This document shows positions 1 through 8,958 of a stretch of 55,289 nt of DNA, in pieces. Below the pieces are notes generated by a model. It was not told the DNA's origin. It saw only the letters and a program-made list of their open reading frames with translations, and searched no databases. The position numbers and the translations under genes were made by a program. Within the stretch, counting starts at the first letter, position 1. Each line of letters opens with the position of its first letter. The stretch comes from Cytophagales bacterium (GTDB lineage: Bacteria > Bacteroidota > Bacteroidia > Cytophagales > Cyclobacteriaceae): contig JAAFHY010000013.1 in the NCBI GenBank assembly GCA_013298505.1, positions 1 through 55,289 on the forward strand, given 5' to 3'.

Positions 1-74
1 TTTAAAATATCAGTTGCATTCTCAATATACCGAGCGGCTTCACGGTAACGCATTTCTTTTTCTTGGGTACTCAT
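1..74 (-). CDS. DUF5618-like protein, 5' end only (partial)
   Basis: Only the first 24 codons are in the window; the gene continues off the left edge. The ATG at 74-72 opens a frame reading MSTQEKEMRYREAARYIENA and then TDIL. The pattern of charged residues followed by a YIENA-type helix resembles the small DUF5618 family of Bacteroidota (from memory, not searched). A TATCTTTG box lies 4 nt upstream of the ATG, which supports both the start and the reading direction. Function unknown. It is divergent from typA. Confidence 0.6.
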   Translation of the reverse strand, partial: MSTQEKEMRYREAARYIENATDIL

Positions 75-78
75 TTCA

Positions 79-86
79 CAAAGATA
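79..86 (-). promoter_or_regulatory. -7 promoter box of the DUF5618-like gene
   Basis: On the minus strand this reads TATCTTTG, an exact match to the Bacteroidota -7 consensus TAnnTTTG. It ends 4 nt before the ATG, so the transcript would have almost no leader. No good TTTG -33 box was seen at the usual 19 nt spacing. Confidence 0.5.
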
Positions 87-144
87 ATTGGTTTCAGCAA
101 AATGCAGTCAGTTGCACAAATCACCCAATGGTTCAAATTGGCCT

Positions 145-170
145 GCAGCTTGAGGCTTGTAGCATGCAGC
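145..170 (+). repeat. 26-nt dispersed repeat, copy 1
   Basis: This 26-nt stretch begins GCAGCTTGAGGC and ends GCATGCAGC. It differs at only two positions (13 and 17) from 35566-35591, which lies 35 kb away in another intergenic region. It sits between the divergent DUF5618-like gene and typA. The rest of 87-230 holds no gene I can support. Confidence 0.55.
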
Positions 171-230
171 CCAGATCAACTCGTAAACGAATTGATTTTG
201 ACGCGTATCTAACTTTTAACTAAATAAACC

Positions 231-238
231 TATCTTTG
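231..238 (+). promoter_or_regulatory. -7 promoter box of typA
   Basis: TATCTTTG matches the Bacteroidota -7 consensus TAnnTTTG exactly. If transcription starts about 4 nt after it, the typA leader is about 35 nt. No clear -33 TTTG at 19 nt spacing was seen. Confidence 0.5.
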
Positions 239-276
239 CGGCCTTAATTCAGAAAAACCACTAGAATAGGCCATTT

Positions 277-2100
277 ATGGATGTTGAAAAAATCAGAAAT
301 ATTGCGATTATCGCCCACGTTGACCACGGTAAGACCACACTTGTAGATAAATTGCTCCACGCGGGGCATCTTTTCAAAGACCACGAGAATCCGGGAGAGC
401 TTATCATGGACAGCAATGACCTTGAGCGTGAGCGTGGAATTACCATCTTGGCAAAAAACGTTTCGGTTCGTTATAAAGATTACAAGATCAACGTAATTGA
501 TACACCTGGACACAGTGATTTTGGTGGAGAGGTGGAGCGTGTGTTGAACATGGCCGATGGCTGTTTGTTGTTGGTAGACGCCTTTGAAGGCCCCATGCCT
601 CAAACCCGATTTGTTTTACAAAAAGCATTACAGCTTGGCTTAAAGCCAATTGTGGTTATCAATAAAGTAGATAAAAAGAATTGCACACCAGATGAAGTAC
701 ATGAATCTGTATTTGATTTGATGTTTGCCTTAGATGCTAACGAAGATCAGCTTGACTTCCCTACCTTCTATGGATCGGCAAAGCAAGGCTGGATGAGTGA
801 CGATTGGAAGAAACCAACTACTGACATCACAGCACTCATCGAAGGCGTGATTAAATACATTCCTGCGCCAAAGATTGATGTGGGGCCAACTCAATTAATG
901 ATTACCTCATTAGAGTATTCGTCTTACATTGGCCGTGTCGCTATTGGTCGTATTCAAAGAGGAAATATAAAAGTAGGCCAGTTTGTAGCATTGGTAAAAC
1001 GCGATACCGGAGCCATTGTAAAAACGCGTATTAAAGAAGTGTACGTTTTCGAGGGTTTTGATAAGAAGAAAGTAGAGGAGGTAAAAGCTGGTGATATTTG
1101 TGCGTTGGTTGGTTTGGAAGGTTTTGAAATTGGCGATACCGTTTCTGATCTCGAAAAGCCAGAAGCATTGAAATCGATTAAGATTGATGAGCCTACCATG
1201 AGTATGTTATTTACCATCAATAACTCACCCTTTTATGGCAAAGAAGGCAAGTTTGTTACCTCTCGTCACATTAAAGATCGCTTGGATAAGGAATTAGAAA
1301 AAAACTTAGCGCTTAAAGTTGGTCAAACAGGCTCAGCTGATAGCTTCTTGGTTTTTGGCCGTGGGGTATTGCACTTGTCTGTATTGATTGAAACGATGCG
1401 CAGAGAAGGTTACGAATTACAGATCGGGCAGCCTCAGGTAATTTATAAGGAAATTGATGGCGTCAAGTGCGAGCCAATGGAAGAATTGACCATCGACTTG
1501 CCAGAGCTTGTTGCTGGAAAGGCGATTGAAACGGTATCGCAACGCAAAGGCGAAATGACTAATATGGAGCCCAAGGCAGATCGCATGATTTTAAAATTTA
1601 TGATTCCCGCCCGTGGAATTATCGGATTGAGAAATTATTTGCTCAACGTCACTGCTGGCGAAGCAATCGTTACCCACCGATTTAAAGAATATCAACCATA
1701 TAAAGGCGAAATCCCCGGAAGGATCAATGGTTCGTTGATCTGTATGGAACAAGGGGAGGCTATTCCTTACAGTTTGCACAATCTACAGGATCGAGGAAAG
1801 TTTTTTGTTGATCCAAGTGATTCCGTATACGAAGGGCAAGTAGTGGGCGAGAATAATCGCAGTGGTGACTTGGTTATTAACATCACCAAGACAAAGAAGC
1901 TCACTAACATGCGTGCCACAGGTTCTGAAGAAAAGATGACGATTCGCCCTGCTACAAAGTTTTCGTTGGAAGAAGCACTCGAATATATTCAAGGAGATGA
2001 GTATGTAGAGGTTACACCAAAGTCGATTCGTCTGCGGAAAATTTATCTGAATGAAACAGATCGCAAGCGCTACGCCAATAAAGCGACCGTAACAGCTTAA
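277..2100 (+). CDS. typA: Ribosome-associated GTPase TypA/BipA
   Basis: TypA/BipA is a translational GTPase of the EF-G family that binds the 70S ribosome and helps assembly and translation under stress. The 607-residue length is normal for the family. Visible G motifs are AHVDHGKTT (13-21, P loop), RERGITI (switch I, near 52-58), DTPGH (near 75) and NKVD (near 127), followed by EF-G-like domains and the TypA C-terminal region. The ATG at 277 follows a consensus -7 box by about 40 nt. A strong terminator follows the stop codon by 40 nt, so the gene is probably monocistronic. Identification is secure. Confidence 0.97.
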   Translation: MDVEKIRNIAIIAHVDHGKTTLVDKLLHAGHLFKDHENPGELIMDSNDLERERGITILAKNVSVRYKDYKINVIDTPGHSDFGGEVERVLNMADGCLLLVDAFEGPMPQTRFVLQKALQLGLKPIVVINKVDKKNCTPDEVHESVFDLMFALDANEDQLDFPTFYGSAKQGWMSDDWKKPTTDITALIEGVIKYIPAPKIDVGPTQLMITSLEYSSYIGRVAIGRIQRGNIKVGQFVALVKRDTGAIVKTRIKEVYVFEGFDKKKVEEVKAGDICALVGLEGFEIGDTVSDLEKPEALKSIKIDEPTMSMLFTINNSPFYGKEGKFVTSRHIKDRLDKELEKNLALKVGQTGSADSFLVFGRGVLHLSVLIETMRREGYELQIGQPQVIYKEIDGVKCEPMEELTIDLPELVAGKAIETVSQRKGEMTNMEPKADRMILKFMIPARGIIGLRNYLLNVTAGEAIVTHRFKEYQPYKGEIPGRINGSLICMEQGEAIPYSLHNLQDRGKFFVDPSDSVYEGQVVGENNRSGDLVINITKTKKLTNMRATGSEEKMTIRPATKFSLEEALEYIQGDEYVEVTPKSIRLRKIYLNETDRKRYANKATVTA

Positions 2101-2140
2101 CCTTTTCAAGTAAGTGTCTGCAACGGCTCTTTCGCAAAGT

Positions 2141-2180
2141 AAAATGACCAAACTCGCTATGAGTTTGGTCATTTTTTTTT
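2141..2180 (+). terminator. Rho-independent terminator of typA, overlapping the next gene's start
   Basis: A perfect 15-bp inverted repeat (2141-2155 with 2161-2175), loop GCTAT, is followed by a run of nine T (2172-2180). It lies 40 nt after the typA stop. The same bases encode the likely start codon (ATG 2144, or ATG 2159 at the loop) and signal peptide of the downstream TPR protein. Confidence 0.85.
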
Positions 2181-2974
2181 CGGTGCAATCGATCGGTCAA
2201 TCGCAATCTACTCAATGGGAGTCGGAAGCAGATACGCTGATGAGCCAGCAACAATTTGAGAAGGCTATTGACCTTTACTCGAAAGTAATTAAAGCTTCGA
2301 GTCTTAAGGCCAAAGACGATTACCGACCAGTCTATAAGCGGGCATTTGCCTATTACTACACGGGGCAGTTTGACCTCGCCTTGAAAGACGCTGACATTTT
2401 TATCCCGCAATTTTCGCACGTTGCACAAGCTCACATTTTGCGCGCGTTAATCTATGGCCAAATGGGAGATGATAAACAACAACTAGAAAGTCTTGAACGT
2501 GCTATCCAATTACAAGGTGATAATTTGGAGTTGATTAAGTGGCGGGGCACTTTACAACTACAGCAAGGTGAGTACACGAAGGCGAAAAGCGATTTTCTAA
2601 AAGTACGTAATCTGCTCGATGACGCAGAACTAGAGACTAATCTGGGAATGGTCTACTATTCTTTAGAGAAAGCTGATAGCGCATTTCAGTGTTTGAATAA
2701 CTCCATTGAGCTAGATGCTACCTATCAAACAGCTTACCTCTATGCGGGTTCTTTTTGTTTAGAGCTTGAGCAATACACCAAGGGCATTCAATACCTCGAT
2801 TTAGCACTGCTGCTTAACCCCGAAAACCAAAGTGCGTGGTTTTATAAAGGCATTTCATTGATTGAGCTAAAGCGCACCGATGAAGGATGCCGTTTACTAA
2901 CCAAGGCATTCAACGCAGGCCAAGATGATGCGCTCGATTATTTAAAGGAATATTGTTACGGGGTTTATAAGTAA
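2144..2974 (+). CDS. Secreted tetratricopeptide-repeat protein
   Basis: This is a TPR protein probably exported to the periplasm. From ATG 2144 it begins MTKLAMSLVIFFSVQSIGQS, a signal peptide, followed by TPR-like helix pairs over most of its 276 residues (for example QQFEKAIDLYSKVI, GEYTKAKSDFLKV, YTKGIQYLDLALLLNPEN). TPRs mediate protein contacts; no enzymatic domain is seen. A GTG at 2114 would add 10 residues, and ATG 2159 would give a shorter but still hydrophobic signal. Both ATGs lie inside the typA terminator hairpin, so expression from typA read-through and initiation at this start are linked. Partner unknown. Confidence 0.8.
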   Translation: MTKLAMSLVIFFSVQSIGQSQSTQWESEADTLMSQQQFEKAIDLYSKVIKASSLKAKDDYRPVYKRAFAYYYTGQFDLALKDADIFIPQFSHVAQAHILRALIYGQMGDDKQQLESLERAIQLQGDNLELIKWRGTLQLQQGEYTKAKSDFLKVRNLLDDAELETNLGMVYYSLEKADSAFQCLNNSIELDATYQTAYLYAGSFCLELEQYTKGIQYLDLALLLNPENQSAWFYKGISLIELKRTDEGCRLLTKAFNAGQDDALDYLKEYCYGVYK

Positions 2975-3085
2975 GCTCTTTGGGCTATACCGTATGCAGA
3001 GCAGTTCAATGTCTCTGTTTTGTAGTCTTTGCGACATTGCAGCTGTACCGAAATAGCTACACTTGCCCATTAACACTATGTCAAT

Positions 3086-3883
3086 ATGAGATATTTCAAT
3101 GCACTTCTATTTTTATTTGCCTTGGCAATGAGTTCCGCTTGTACTACCAAGAACGGCAGCGACCAAAGCTCAGAAATGTATAATGATTTACCGCCTAGTT
3201 TTGCTGCTCTGTTAAAGGCTCATGGTGGGTTAGAGAAGTGGCAAACTGCGCAATCAATGGAGTTCACCTTGCTCAATCCACAAGACAGCACAAGAGAGCA
3301 CCATTTAATAGATTTAACTACTCGCAAAGATTTAATCGAAGCGGACTCTTTTAAAATAGGCTATGATGGAAAAGAGGTATGGGTGAGCCCAAGTAAAAGT
3401 GCTTACAAAGGAAAATCAGCTCGATTTTACCACAATCTGTTCTCTTACTTTTTTGCGGTACCCTATTTTTTGACCGATGATGGAGTGAGCTATGTGCAAG
3501 ATACGGTATTGCTCAATGGCCAGCAGTATGCTTCCATTAAATGCACTTTTTCAAATGGAATGGGCGATGCCGATAAGGATATATACAAATTGTTGGTTGA
3601 CCCTGCCTCAAAAAAACTATATGGCTTGCTGTACACGGTCACCTACTATAGCGGAGAAGCGCACGAGAACTACAATTTTTTAAAATATGAAGACTGGCAG
3701 GAAGCGGGTGGCTTGCAGTTTCCTGGCAAACTTGTTTCTTATAAATATGCAAACGATTCACTCACCCAAAAGAGATTTGAGTTTGTATTTGAAAACCCAA
3801 AGCTAACTACGGAAGCAGTAGACGGAACTATGTTTGCCATGCCTGAACAGGCAGAAATCGACAGCCTTATAAAAAGAAGATAA
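3086..3883 (+). CDS. Lipoprotein, DUF6503-like
   Basis: This is a 265-residue predicted lipoprotein. The signal peptide MRYFNALLFLFALAMSSAC ends in a lipobox with Cys19, so it should be lipid-anchored, in Bacteroidota usually to the outer membrane or exported. The mature part starts with a linker and then AHGGLEKWQTAQSMEFTL, a pattern I associate with DUF6503 proteins and LolA-like beta folds; this is recall, not a search. The role is unknown; the fold would suit binding a lipid or another hydrophobic ligand. It stands alone, 111 nt after the TPR gene. Confidence 0.75.
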   Translation: MRYFNALLFLFALAMSSACTTKNGSDQSSEMYNDLPPSFAALLKAHGGLEKWQTAQSMEFTLLNPQDSTREHHLIDLTTRKDLIEADSFKIGYDGKEVWVSPSKSAYKGKSARFYHNLFSYFFAVPYFLTDDGVSYVQDTVLLNGQQYASIKCTFSNGMGDADKDIYKLLVDPASKKLYGLLYTVTYYSGEAHENYNFLKYEDWQEAGGLQFPGKLVSYKYANDSLTQKRFEFVFENPKLTTEAVDGTMFAMPEQAEIDSLIKRR

Positions 3884-4039
3884 CAGAACTGAACGATAAG
3901 AGGCATCCGGAATTTGTATAGGTATCTTAGTAGCACACGATGCTTGAGATCTTCATGTTTTGATAAAGAATTCATAATCCTAAATCATAGGCTCAAGCCA
4001 ATATGGACAGTTAATTTGGTAGTAAAAAAAGCAACAACT

Positions 4040-4300
4040 ATGAGTTACTACAAAATGATTGACGGAAAGAAATTGGACGGCAAATTGTTAGATATGGCCG
4101 ATATTGCTACTTCGGGGGCTGGGGATGGGCGCATATCATTGGCGGATGCCGAGGGTTTGATGGTAGCTGTAAAAGACAGCGGAGCATACACAGATATTGA
4201 GAAGAATACCATGGAATATATCCGCGATAACTACCAATGGACAAAAGCAGCCGATGAATGGTTTCGAAAGGAAATTGCTAAGTGGGCTTTTACAAAGTAG
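4040..4300 (+). CDS. Small acidic protein with an EF-hand-like loop
   Basis: The protein has 86 residues from ATG 4040; the frame is open further upstream to 3914, but the MSYYKMIDGKK start looks natural and that upstream part looks like noise. It is soluble with no signal peptide. Residues near 27-38 read GAGDGRISLADAE, similar to a Ca-binding EF-hand loop, followed by a helix. The C-terminal half, ending near WFRKEIAKWAFTK, is aromatic and charged. I recall similar small proteins in Proteobacteria and Bacteroidota but no function. Calcium binding is inference only. Confidence 0.7.
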   Translation: MSYYKMIDGKKLDGKLLDMADIATSGAGDGRISLADAEGLMVAVKDSGAYTDIEKNTMEYIRDNYQWTKAADEWFRKEIAKWAFTK

Positions 4301-4337
4301 TTTTAAAGATTTAATCTGCTTATTCGTTAAAGAATGA

Positions 4338-4368
4338 TTTGCACTACGGCTGCAGGCTGTTATTTTTG
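4338..4368 (+). promoter_or_regulatory. guaA promoter (TTTG, 19 nt, TATTTTTG)
   Basis: TTTG at 4338-4341 and TATTTTTG at 4361-4368 are separated by exactly 19 nt, which is the Bacteroidota -33/-7 consensus. The -7 box ends 3 nt before the guaA ATG at 4372, so the predicted transcription start coincides with the start codon. Confidence 0.7.
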
Positions 4369-4371
4369 CAA

Positions 4372-5898
4372 ATGGCAGATCAACTACTCATCCTCGATTT
4401 CGGTTCGCAATACACCCAGCTAATCGCCCGCAGGGTACGCGAGCTAAATGTGTATTGCGAAATACACCCTTACAATAAAATCCCATCGTTAACGCCTCAC
4501 ATCAAGGGCGTAATATTATCAGGTAGCCCTTGTTCGGTTCGCGATGCTGGATCGCCCGATGTTGATTTAACTCAATTTGGTAATATCCCAGTTTTAGGTG
4601 TTTGCTACGGTGCCCAATTGATTGCCCATAAAACGGGTGGCGTGGTGTTGCCATCTCAGATAAGAGAATATGGCCGAGCTACTCTGTCTTCGGTCGATCA
4701 TCATAGCGAGTTGCTGAAAGAAATTTCAATTGATTCGCAAGTGTGGATGTCGCACGCAGATACCATCGCTTCTATATCCGATCAATTTGAAATTATTGCT
4801 AGCACAACTTCTGTAAAAGTAGCTGCATTTAAAAAGAAGGGTGAGAATTTGTACGGCATTCAATTTCATCCAGAAGTTACCCATTCTACCCAAGGCAAAG
4901 AATTACTACGCAATTTTGTAGTGCACATTTGCCGATGCGCACAAGATTGGACCCCCGATCAATTTGTAGATACTACCATTGCCGAGTTGAAGAAAAAATT
5001 AGGAAACGATAAAGTGGTAATGGCGTTGTCGGGTGGGGTAGATAGCACCGTGGCGGCAGTACTGGTTCACAGAGCAGTTGGTAAAAATCTCTACTGTATT
5101 TTTGTTGATAACGGATTGCTACGAAAAGATGAATTCGAGCAAGTGCTGGCTTCTTATAGAGGAATGGGATTGAACATTAAAGGCGTAGATGCAAAAGATA
5201 AATTTTACGCTTCGCTCAACGGATTGAGCGAACCTGAAGCTAAGCGAAAGGCAATTGGTAAAACATTTATTGAGGTGTTTGATGAAGAATCACACCGCAT
5301 TGAAGATGTAAAATGGTTGGGGCAGGGCACCATCTATCCCGATGTAATTGAGTCTGTTTCGGTAAATGGCCCATCTGTTACGATCAAATCGCACCATAAT
5401 GTAGGAGGCTTGCCCGATAAAATGAAGCTGAAGATTGTAGAGCCATTGGCTTCGTTGTTTAAAGACGAGGTAAGGTTGGTGGGCAAAACATTAGGAGTAG
5501 ATCCTGCCATTTTAAGTAGGCATCCTTTTCCAGGTCCAGGATTAGGAATTAGAATTTTAGGCGAAATATCTCCGGAAAAGGTACGGATATTGCAAGAGGT
5601 GGATAGTATTTTTATAACCGCGTTGAGAAAGCACAATTTGTACCATCAAGTTTGGCAAGCAGGCGCAGTACTATTGCCTGTATATTCGGTGGGTGTAATG
5701 GGCGATGAACGGACTTACGAACAAGTAGCAGCCTTGCGTGCTGTGGTTAGTGTAGATGGCATGACTGCCGATTGGTCGCATCTACCACATTCATTTTTAA
5801 GTGAAGTGTCGTCTGATATTATCAATAAAGTAAAAGGCGTTAACCGAGTGGTATATGATATTAGTTCAAAGCCTCCGGCAACCATTGAATGGGAGTAA
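4372..5898 (+). CDS. guaA: GMP synthase (glutamine-hydrolysing)
   Basis: GuaA converts XMP, ATP and glutamine to GMP in de novo purine synthesis in the cytoplasm. From ATG 4372 it has 508 residues. The N-terminal class I glutamine amidotransferase shows Cys78 (GVCYGAQ) and the His166/Glu168 pair (FHPEVTH). The ATP-pyrophosphatase P loop SGGVDST is at 220-226, followed by the GuaA dimerisation domain ending in the typical [12 protein letters not shown] start at 4339 would extend it by 11 residues, but that TTG is part of the -33 box, so ATG 4372 is preferred. Confidence 0.96.
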   Translation: MADQLLILDFGSQYTQLIARRVRELNVYCEIHPYNKIPSLTPHIKGVILSGSPCSVRDAGSPDVDLTQFGNIPVLGVCYGAQLIAHKTGGVVLPSQIREYGRATLSSVDHHSELLKEISIDSQVWMSHADTIASISDQFEIIASTTSVKVAAFKKKGENLYGIQFHPEVTHSTQGKELLRNFVVHICRCAQDWTPDQFVDTTIAELKKKLGNDKVVMALSGGVDSTVAAVLVHRAVGKNLYCIFVDNGLLRKDEFEQVLASYRGMGLNIKGVDAKDKFYASLNGLSEPEAKRKAIGKTFIEVFDEESHRIEDVKWLGQGTIYPDVIESVSVNGPSVTIKSHHNVGGLPDKMKLKIVEPLASLFKDEVRLVGKTLGVDPAILSRHPFPGPGLGIRILGEISPEKVRILQEVDSIFITALRKHNLYHQVWQAGAVLLPVYSVGVMGDERTYEQVAALRAVVSVDGMTADWSHLPHSFLSEVSSDIINKVKGVNRVVYDISSKPPATIEWE

Positions 5899-5954
5899 TC
5901 AATTTGATAATGATTAATTTGTTCCGAAGGAATGCCCTTGGCAAAAATTTGAAA

Positions 5955-7748
5955 ATGAAATTCACTTTCCCTTTTACTTTGGTCTGTGTCCACAAAGATC
6001 GTCTTGCTGCGAGGCAAAAACACTTTGCTTGGGCAGGTCGCCAATTATTTTTATCAGTTGTTCTCTTATTTTTTTTCACCGTCTCCTTCTCGCAAGATTA
6101 TAAAAAGCAGTATCGCAAAGCCAAAGAGTTATTTAAAGAAGGCAACTATAGCGCTGCGATGGATGCGTTTAATCCGTTAAGTATTTATGATAAAAATAAT
6201 CCATATGCCGAGTATGCTTCGTTTTATTATGCGCTATCGGCCGAGCGGCTGGGGTTTGCAACAGTGGCACGCAATCAATTAGCCAATTTGCGTAAAACGA
6301 ATCCATCGTGGAGTGGCATGGCAGAGGTAAACCTTTGGTTGGCAAAATTATATTTCGACAAGGGCGATTATTTTGTTGCCATGCAACTAGCAAGCGAACT
6401 AAAAAATTCCCCAATGCAAAAAACAGTCGACTCTTTGAAAGGCGAGTACTTGTTTCGGGTAACTGACATTGAGACTCTAAAAATGATTCGTGAAGAAAAC
6501 CCCGCTGACAGTATTGTAGACAGAGCCTTGGCCTTGGCAATTGGCCAATCAGAAAATAGCGAGATGGATTCAAATTTATTTCAATCACTACTATTGAAAT
6601 ACAATTGGGTAGAGGCAGAATTTAATAAGCCTAGCCCCTCGGCATCTGTTTTTAAAGATCGCTATCGCGTGGCCGCGTTGCTTCCGTTTCGTTCTAGCAC
6701 ACTAGAGCCAAGCCCCGAAAAAAAGAAGAACCAACCCATTTTAGATTTATACCAAGGCATGCGAATGGCTGTAGATTCGCTCGCCAAATTGGGCATAGCA
6801 ATTGATTTGCTGGCGTACGATACAGATCGCAGTCCTGATGTCACAACGAGTTTGTTAGAAAAAGAAGAATTGAAAGGTGTCGATTTAATTGTGGGACCTC
6901 TTTTTGCAGAGGAAGCAAAGCCAGTGCAGCTTTTTTCTAAGCAAAATGAAATCAATCTGCTGGTTAACCCGGTTTCATCTAATAGCGATTTTCTGAAAGA
7001 AGCACCCTTTTCGTTTTTATATCAACCTAGCCACGAAACGATTGGGAAGAAATGTGCCGAGCTGATTTCTAGTAAAGTGACAAACAAGTATTCTATCGTG
7101 TACTATGGCGAGAGCCCAAAAGATTCGGTGCTGGCATTTAACTACATGAAGCGCGCACATGAGTTGGGCATAAAAGTAGTTTATGTAGAAGAGGTAAGAA
7201 AAGAAACATCGGCAGCTATTCTCGATCGACTGGCTAAAGCCACCGAATACGATGAGTACAAGAACCCATTGCAGTTTAAAATGAAGAAAGATAGCATCGG
7301 GAGTATTTTTGTGGCATCTGATGAACCAGTCATTTATACAAAAGTGGTGAATAGCGTAGAAACGCGTGGCGATTCGATATTTGTGATTGGCGGAGAAGCT
7401 TGGCTGGGAGAAAATTCTGCAGACTTTACCAAATTAGAGCGCACCAACGTGGTGTTTTCGGCACCAAATTTCGCTTCTGTTTCAGCAAAATCCGTAATTG
7501 ATTTTAGAGCAAAATACTTGGCACGCCATGGCGTGTTACCCTCCGAAAACTCAAAAAAGGGCTACGAAATGCTAATGAACATCGGCCGGGCAATGGGCAA
7601 ATTTGGTACTAATTTTCAGCAAGATCTTGTTAGGGGAGAGGCGATTGGGGGTATTTTGACAAATGGATTTAGCCTACAGCCTAACCGCGATAACGGAACG
7701 ATTACCTTTGTTACCTTTAAATCGGGCGAGTTGGTAGAATTTAAGTAG
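5955..7748 (+). CDS. TPR plus type 1 periplasmic-binding-fold protein
   Basis: This is a roughly 597-residue exported protein. After a membrane-export segment (LFLSVVLLFFFTVSFSQ) come TPR-like helices (KAKELFKEGNYSAAMDAF and similar). From about residue 220 follows a domain of the type 1 periplasmic-binding-protein fold (YRVAALLPFRSS, LDLYQGMRMAVDSL, LIVGPLF), as in branched-chain amino-acid binding proteins and LpoA/YraM. No permease or ATPase is adjacent, so a structural or regulatory role is as likely as uptake. The frame is open back to 5889, overlapping guaA. ATG 5955 is chosen, but the 30 residues before the hydrophobic core are unusually long and look inserted. Confidence 0.75.
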   Translation: MKFTFPFTLVCVHKDRLAARQKHFAWAGRQLFLSVVLLFFFTVSFSQDYKKQYRKAKELFKEGNYSAAMDAFNPLSIYDKNNPYAEYASFYYALSAERLGFATVARNQLANLRKTNPSWSGMAEVNLWLAKLYFDKGDYFVAMQLASELKNSPMQKTVDSLKGEYLFRVTDIETLKMIREENPADSIVDRALALAIGQSENSEMDSNLFQSLLLKYNWVEAEFNKPSPSASVFKDRYRVAALLPFRSSTLEPSPEKKKNQPILDLYQGMRMAVDSLAKLGIAIDLLAYDTDRSPDVTTSLLEKEELKGVDLIVGPLFAEEAKPVQLFSKQNEINLLVNPVSSNSDFLKEAPFSFLYQPSHETIGKKCAELISSKVTNKYSIVYYGESPKDSVLAFNYMKRAHELGIKVVYVEEVRKETSAAILDRLAKATEYDEYKNPLQFKMKKDSIGSIFVASDEPVIYTKVVNSVETRGDSIFVIGGEAWLGENSADFTKLERTNVVFSAPNFASVSAKSVIDFRAKYLARHGVLPSENSKKGYEMLMNIGRAMGKFGTNFQQDLVRGEAIGGILTNGFSLQPNRDNGTITFVTFKSGELVEFK

Positions 7749-7887
7749 GGATTTTTCAACCATTTGCCCAAAATCCTTACACTTTGATAGCCCGAAACAC
7801 CCTTTTAATTACCTTTAGATTGGTTTTCTGATATAAGTAGAATCGGACAGGTATAATCGCTCATTTTATTTAGTTAATTCACGCTGT

Positions 7888-8946
7888 ATGAATCTTACAC
7901 TAAGCAGGTTTTTAATTTTTTGCCTGATGGTAACTTGCCTGTACTCTTTCGCTCAAGATAAAAAAGAGAAGCCTGCCGTTACCTACGAAGAGTTGTATGA
8001 CGAACCTTACTCAGTCAATAAATTATTTATTGGATTTCAGCCGTTGTATGGCGAGCTGTTTGCCACTAACGTAAATGCTGGTTTTGGTTTAGAAGCCAGC
8101 TACTACTTAAAAGATAAGATGGATTTCAAAGCCCATTTCAGAAAAACATATAGCAGTAATTTTTTTGATTTTAACCAAAAAGCCGCCCTCGACAACACTG
8201 ATACCGAAACAAAACCACAGCCATTTACCTATTTTGAGTTTGGAGGCACCTACCATATCAAAGATTTTGATGAAACTGGAAAAACCAAAATGGTGCTCTA
8301 TAAAAAAAGCTTCAAAGGAAACAGATGGGCGGCAACCGTGCCACTGCATGCGGAAATCCCGTGCAAGGTTCGAAAAATTTACGGTGTACGGTTGGGTGGT
8401 ATTTTTTGGAATAGCACGGTGGATATTAATCGTGCTTTAAAGGCGCAAGGATTGACTAACAATGATCTAGTGAACTCGAGCAGCAATCCACTGCCTCAAA
8501 TTCCAGACGCCATCACAGGCCAACTGCGCGATGCTAAAGTATTCACCAACCTATCTACCGCCAATGTTTATATTGGCGGATCGTTATCATGGTTTAGAAA
8601 TGTGGCCGTTAGTTTTGATAAGTACGAAGAAGGTTTGGATGATGGCCTCTTCACGGTTTTCTTCGATATCATTTTTGCGCCAAGCTTAAACTTAGACGCA
8701 GTTGGCTATCGCGACCCGTTAACATCACTGATCACAGAGTATTCGACCACCGCTGTCAAAACATCATCCTTCGGGTTTAGGGCTGGCATTGATGGAAAAT
8801 TTAATAGAACCTTGAGTTGGGCCTATGGTGGCGAAATTGGATTTCGCCCCAGTGTAACTGGGCAAGGCCTGTACGCCATGTTTAAAATATCGTTCCCGGT
8901 GTTTGGCACCAACCTCGACAATAAGGTTGAATCGTTTGGCAAATAA
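7888..8946 (+). CDS. Probable outer-membrane beta-barrel protein
   Basis: This 352-residue protein has a clear signal peptide (FLIFCLMVTCLYSFAQ). The mature part has alternating hydrophobic and polar stretches rich in Gly and aromatics (NAGFGLEASYYLKDKMDFKA, YIGGSLSWFRNVAVSFD, FGFRAGIDGKFNRTLSWAYG). The last strand is amphipathic (LYAMFKISFPVFG), as in outer-membrane barrels, although the protein continues past it. No named family is recognised. It lies 12 nt before hutI and may be cotranscribed with it. Function unknown. Confidence 0.65.
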   Translation: MNLTLSRFLIFCLMVTCLYSFAQDKKEKPAVTYEELYDEPYSVNKLFIGFQPLYGELFATNVNAGFGLEASYYLKDKMDFKAHFRKTYSSNFFDFNQKAALDNTDTETKPQPFTYFEFGGTYHIKDFDETGKTKMVLYKKSFKGNRWAATVPLHAEIPCKVRKIYGVRLGGIFWNSTVDINRALKAQGLTNNDLVNSSSNPLPQIPDAITGQLRDAKVFTNLSTANVYIGGSLSWFRNVAVSFDKYEEGLDDGLFTVFFDIIFAPSLNLDAVGYRDPLTSLITEYSTTAVKTSSFGFRAGIDGKFNRTLSWAYGGEIGFRPSVTGQGLYAMFKISFPVFGTNLDNKVESFGK

Positions 8947-8958
8947 TTAAGTTTAGCG

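Noticed and set aside
14-223. 69-residue plus-strand frame at the left edge
   Set aside because: It runs across the minus-strand DUF5618-like start, its promoter and a dispersed repeat; the protein has no recognisable character.
3015-3032. Possible promoter TAGTCTTTG before the DUF6503-like gene
   Set aside because: It has three rather than two bases between TA and TTTG and no good -33 box, so I do not list it.
4339-4371. TTG start extending guaA by 11 residues
   Set aside because: The TTG is part of the -33 box and the extension lies upstream of the -7 box, so it would not be transcribed from this promoter.
5715-6044. 109-residue minus-strand frame opposite guaA and the next gene
   Set aside because: It overlaps the conserved guaA C-terminus and has no family features.
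7783-7817. Possible promoter TTTG and TACCTTTA before the outer-membrane-like gene
   Set aside because: Spacing is 23 nt and the -7 box has a mismatch; too weak to list as a feature.
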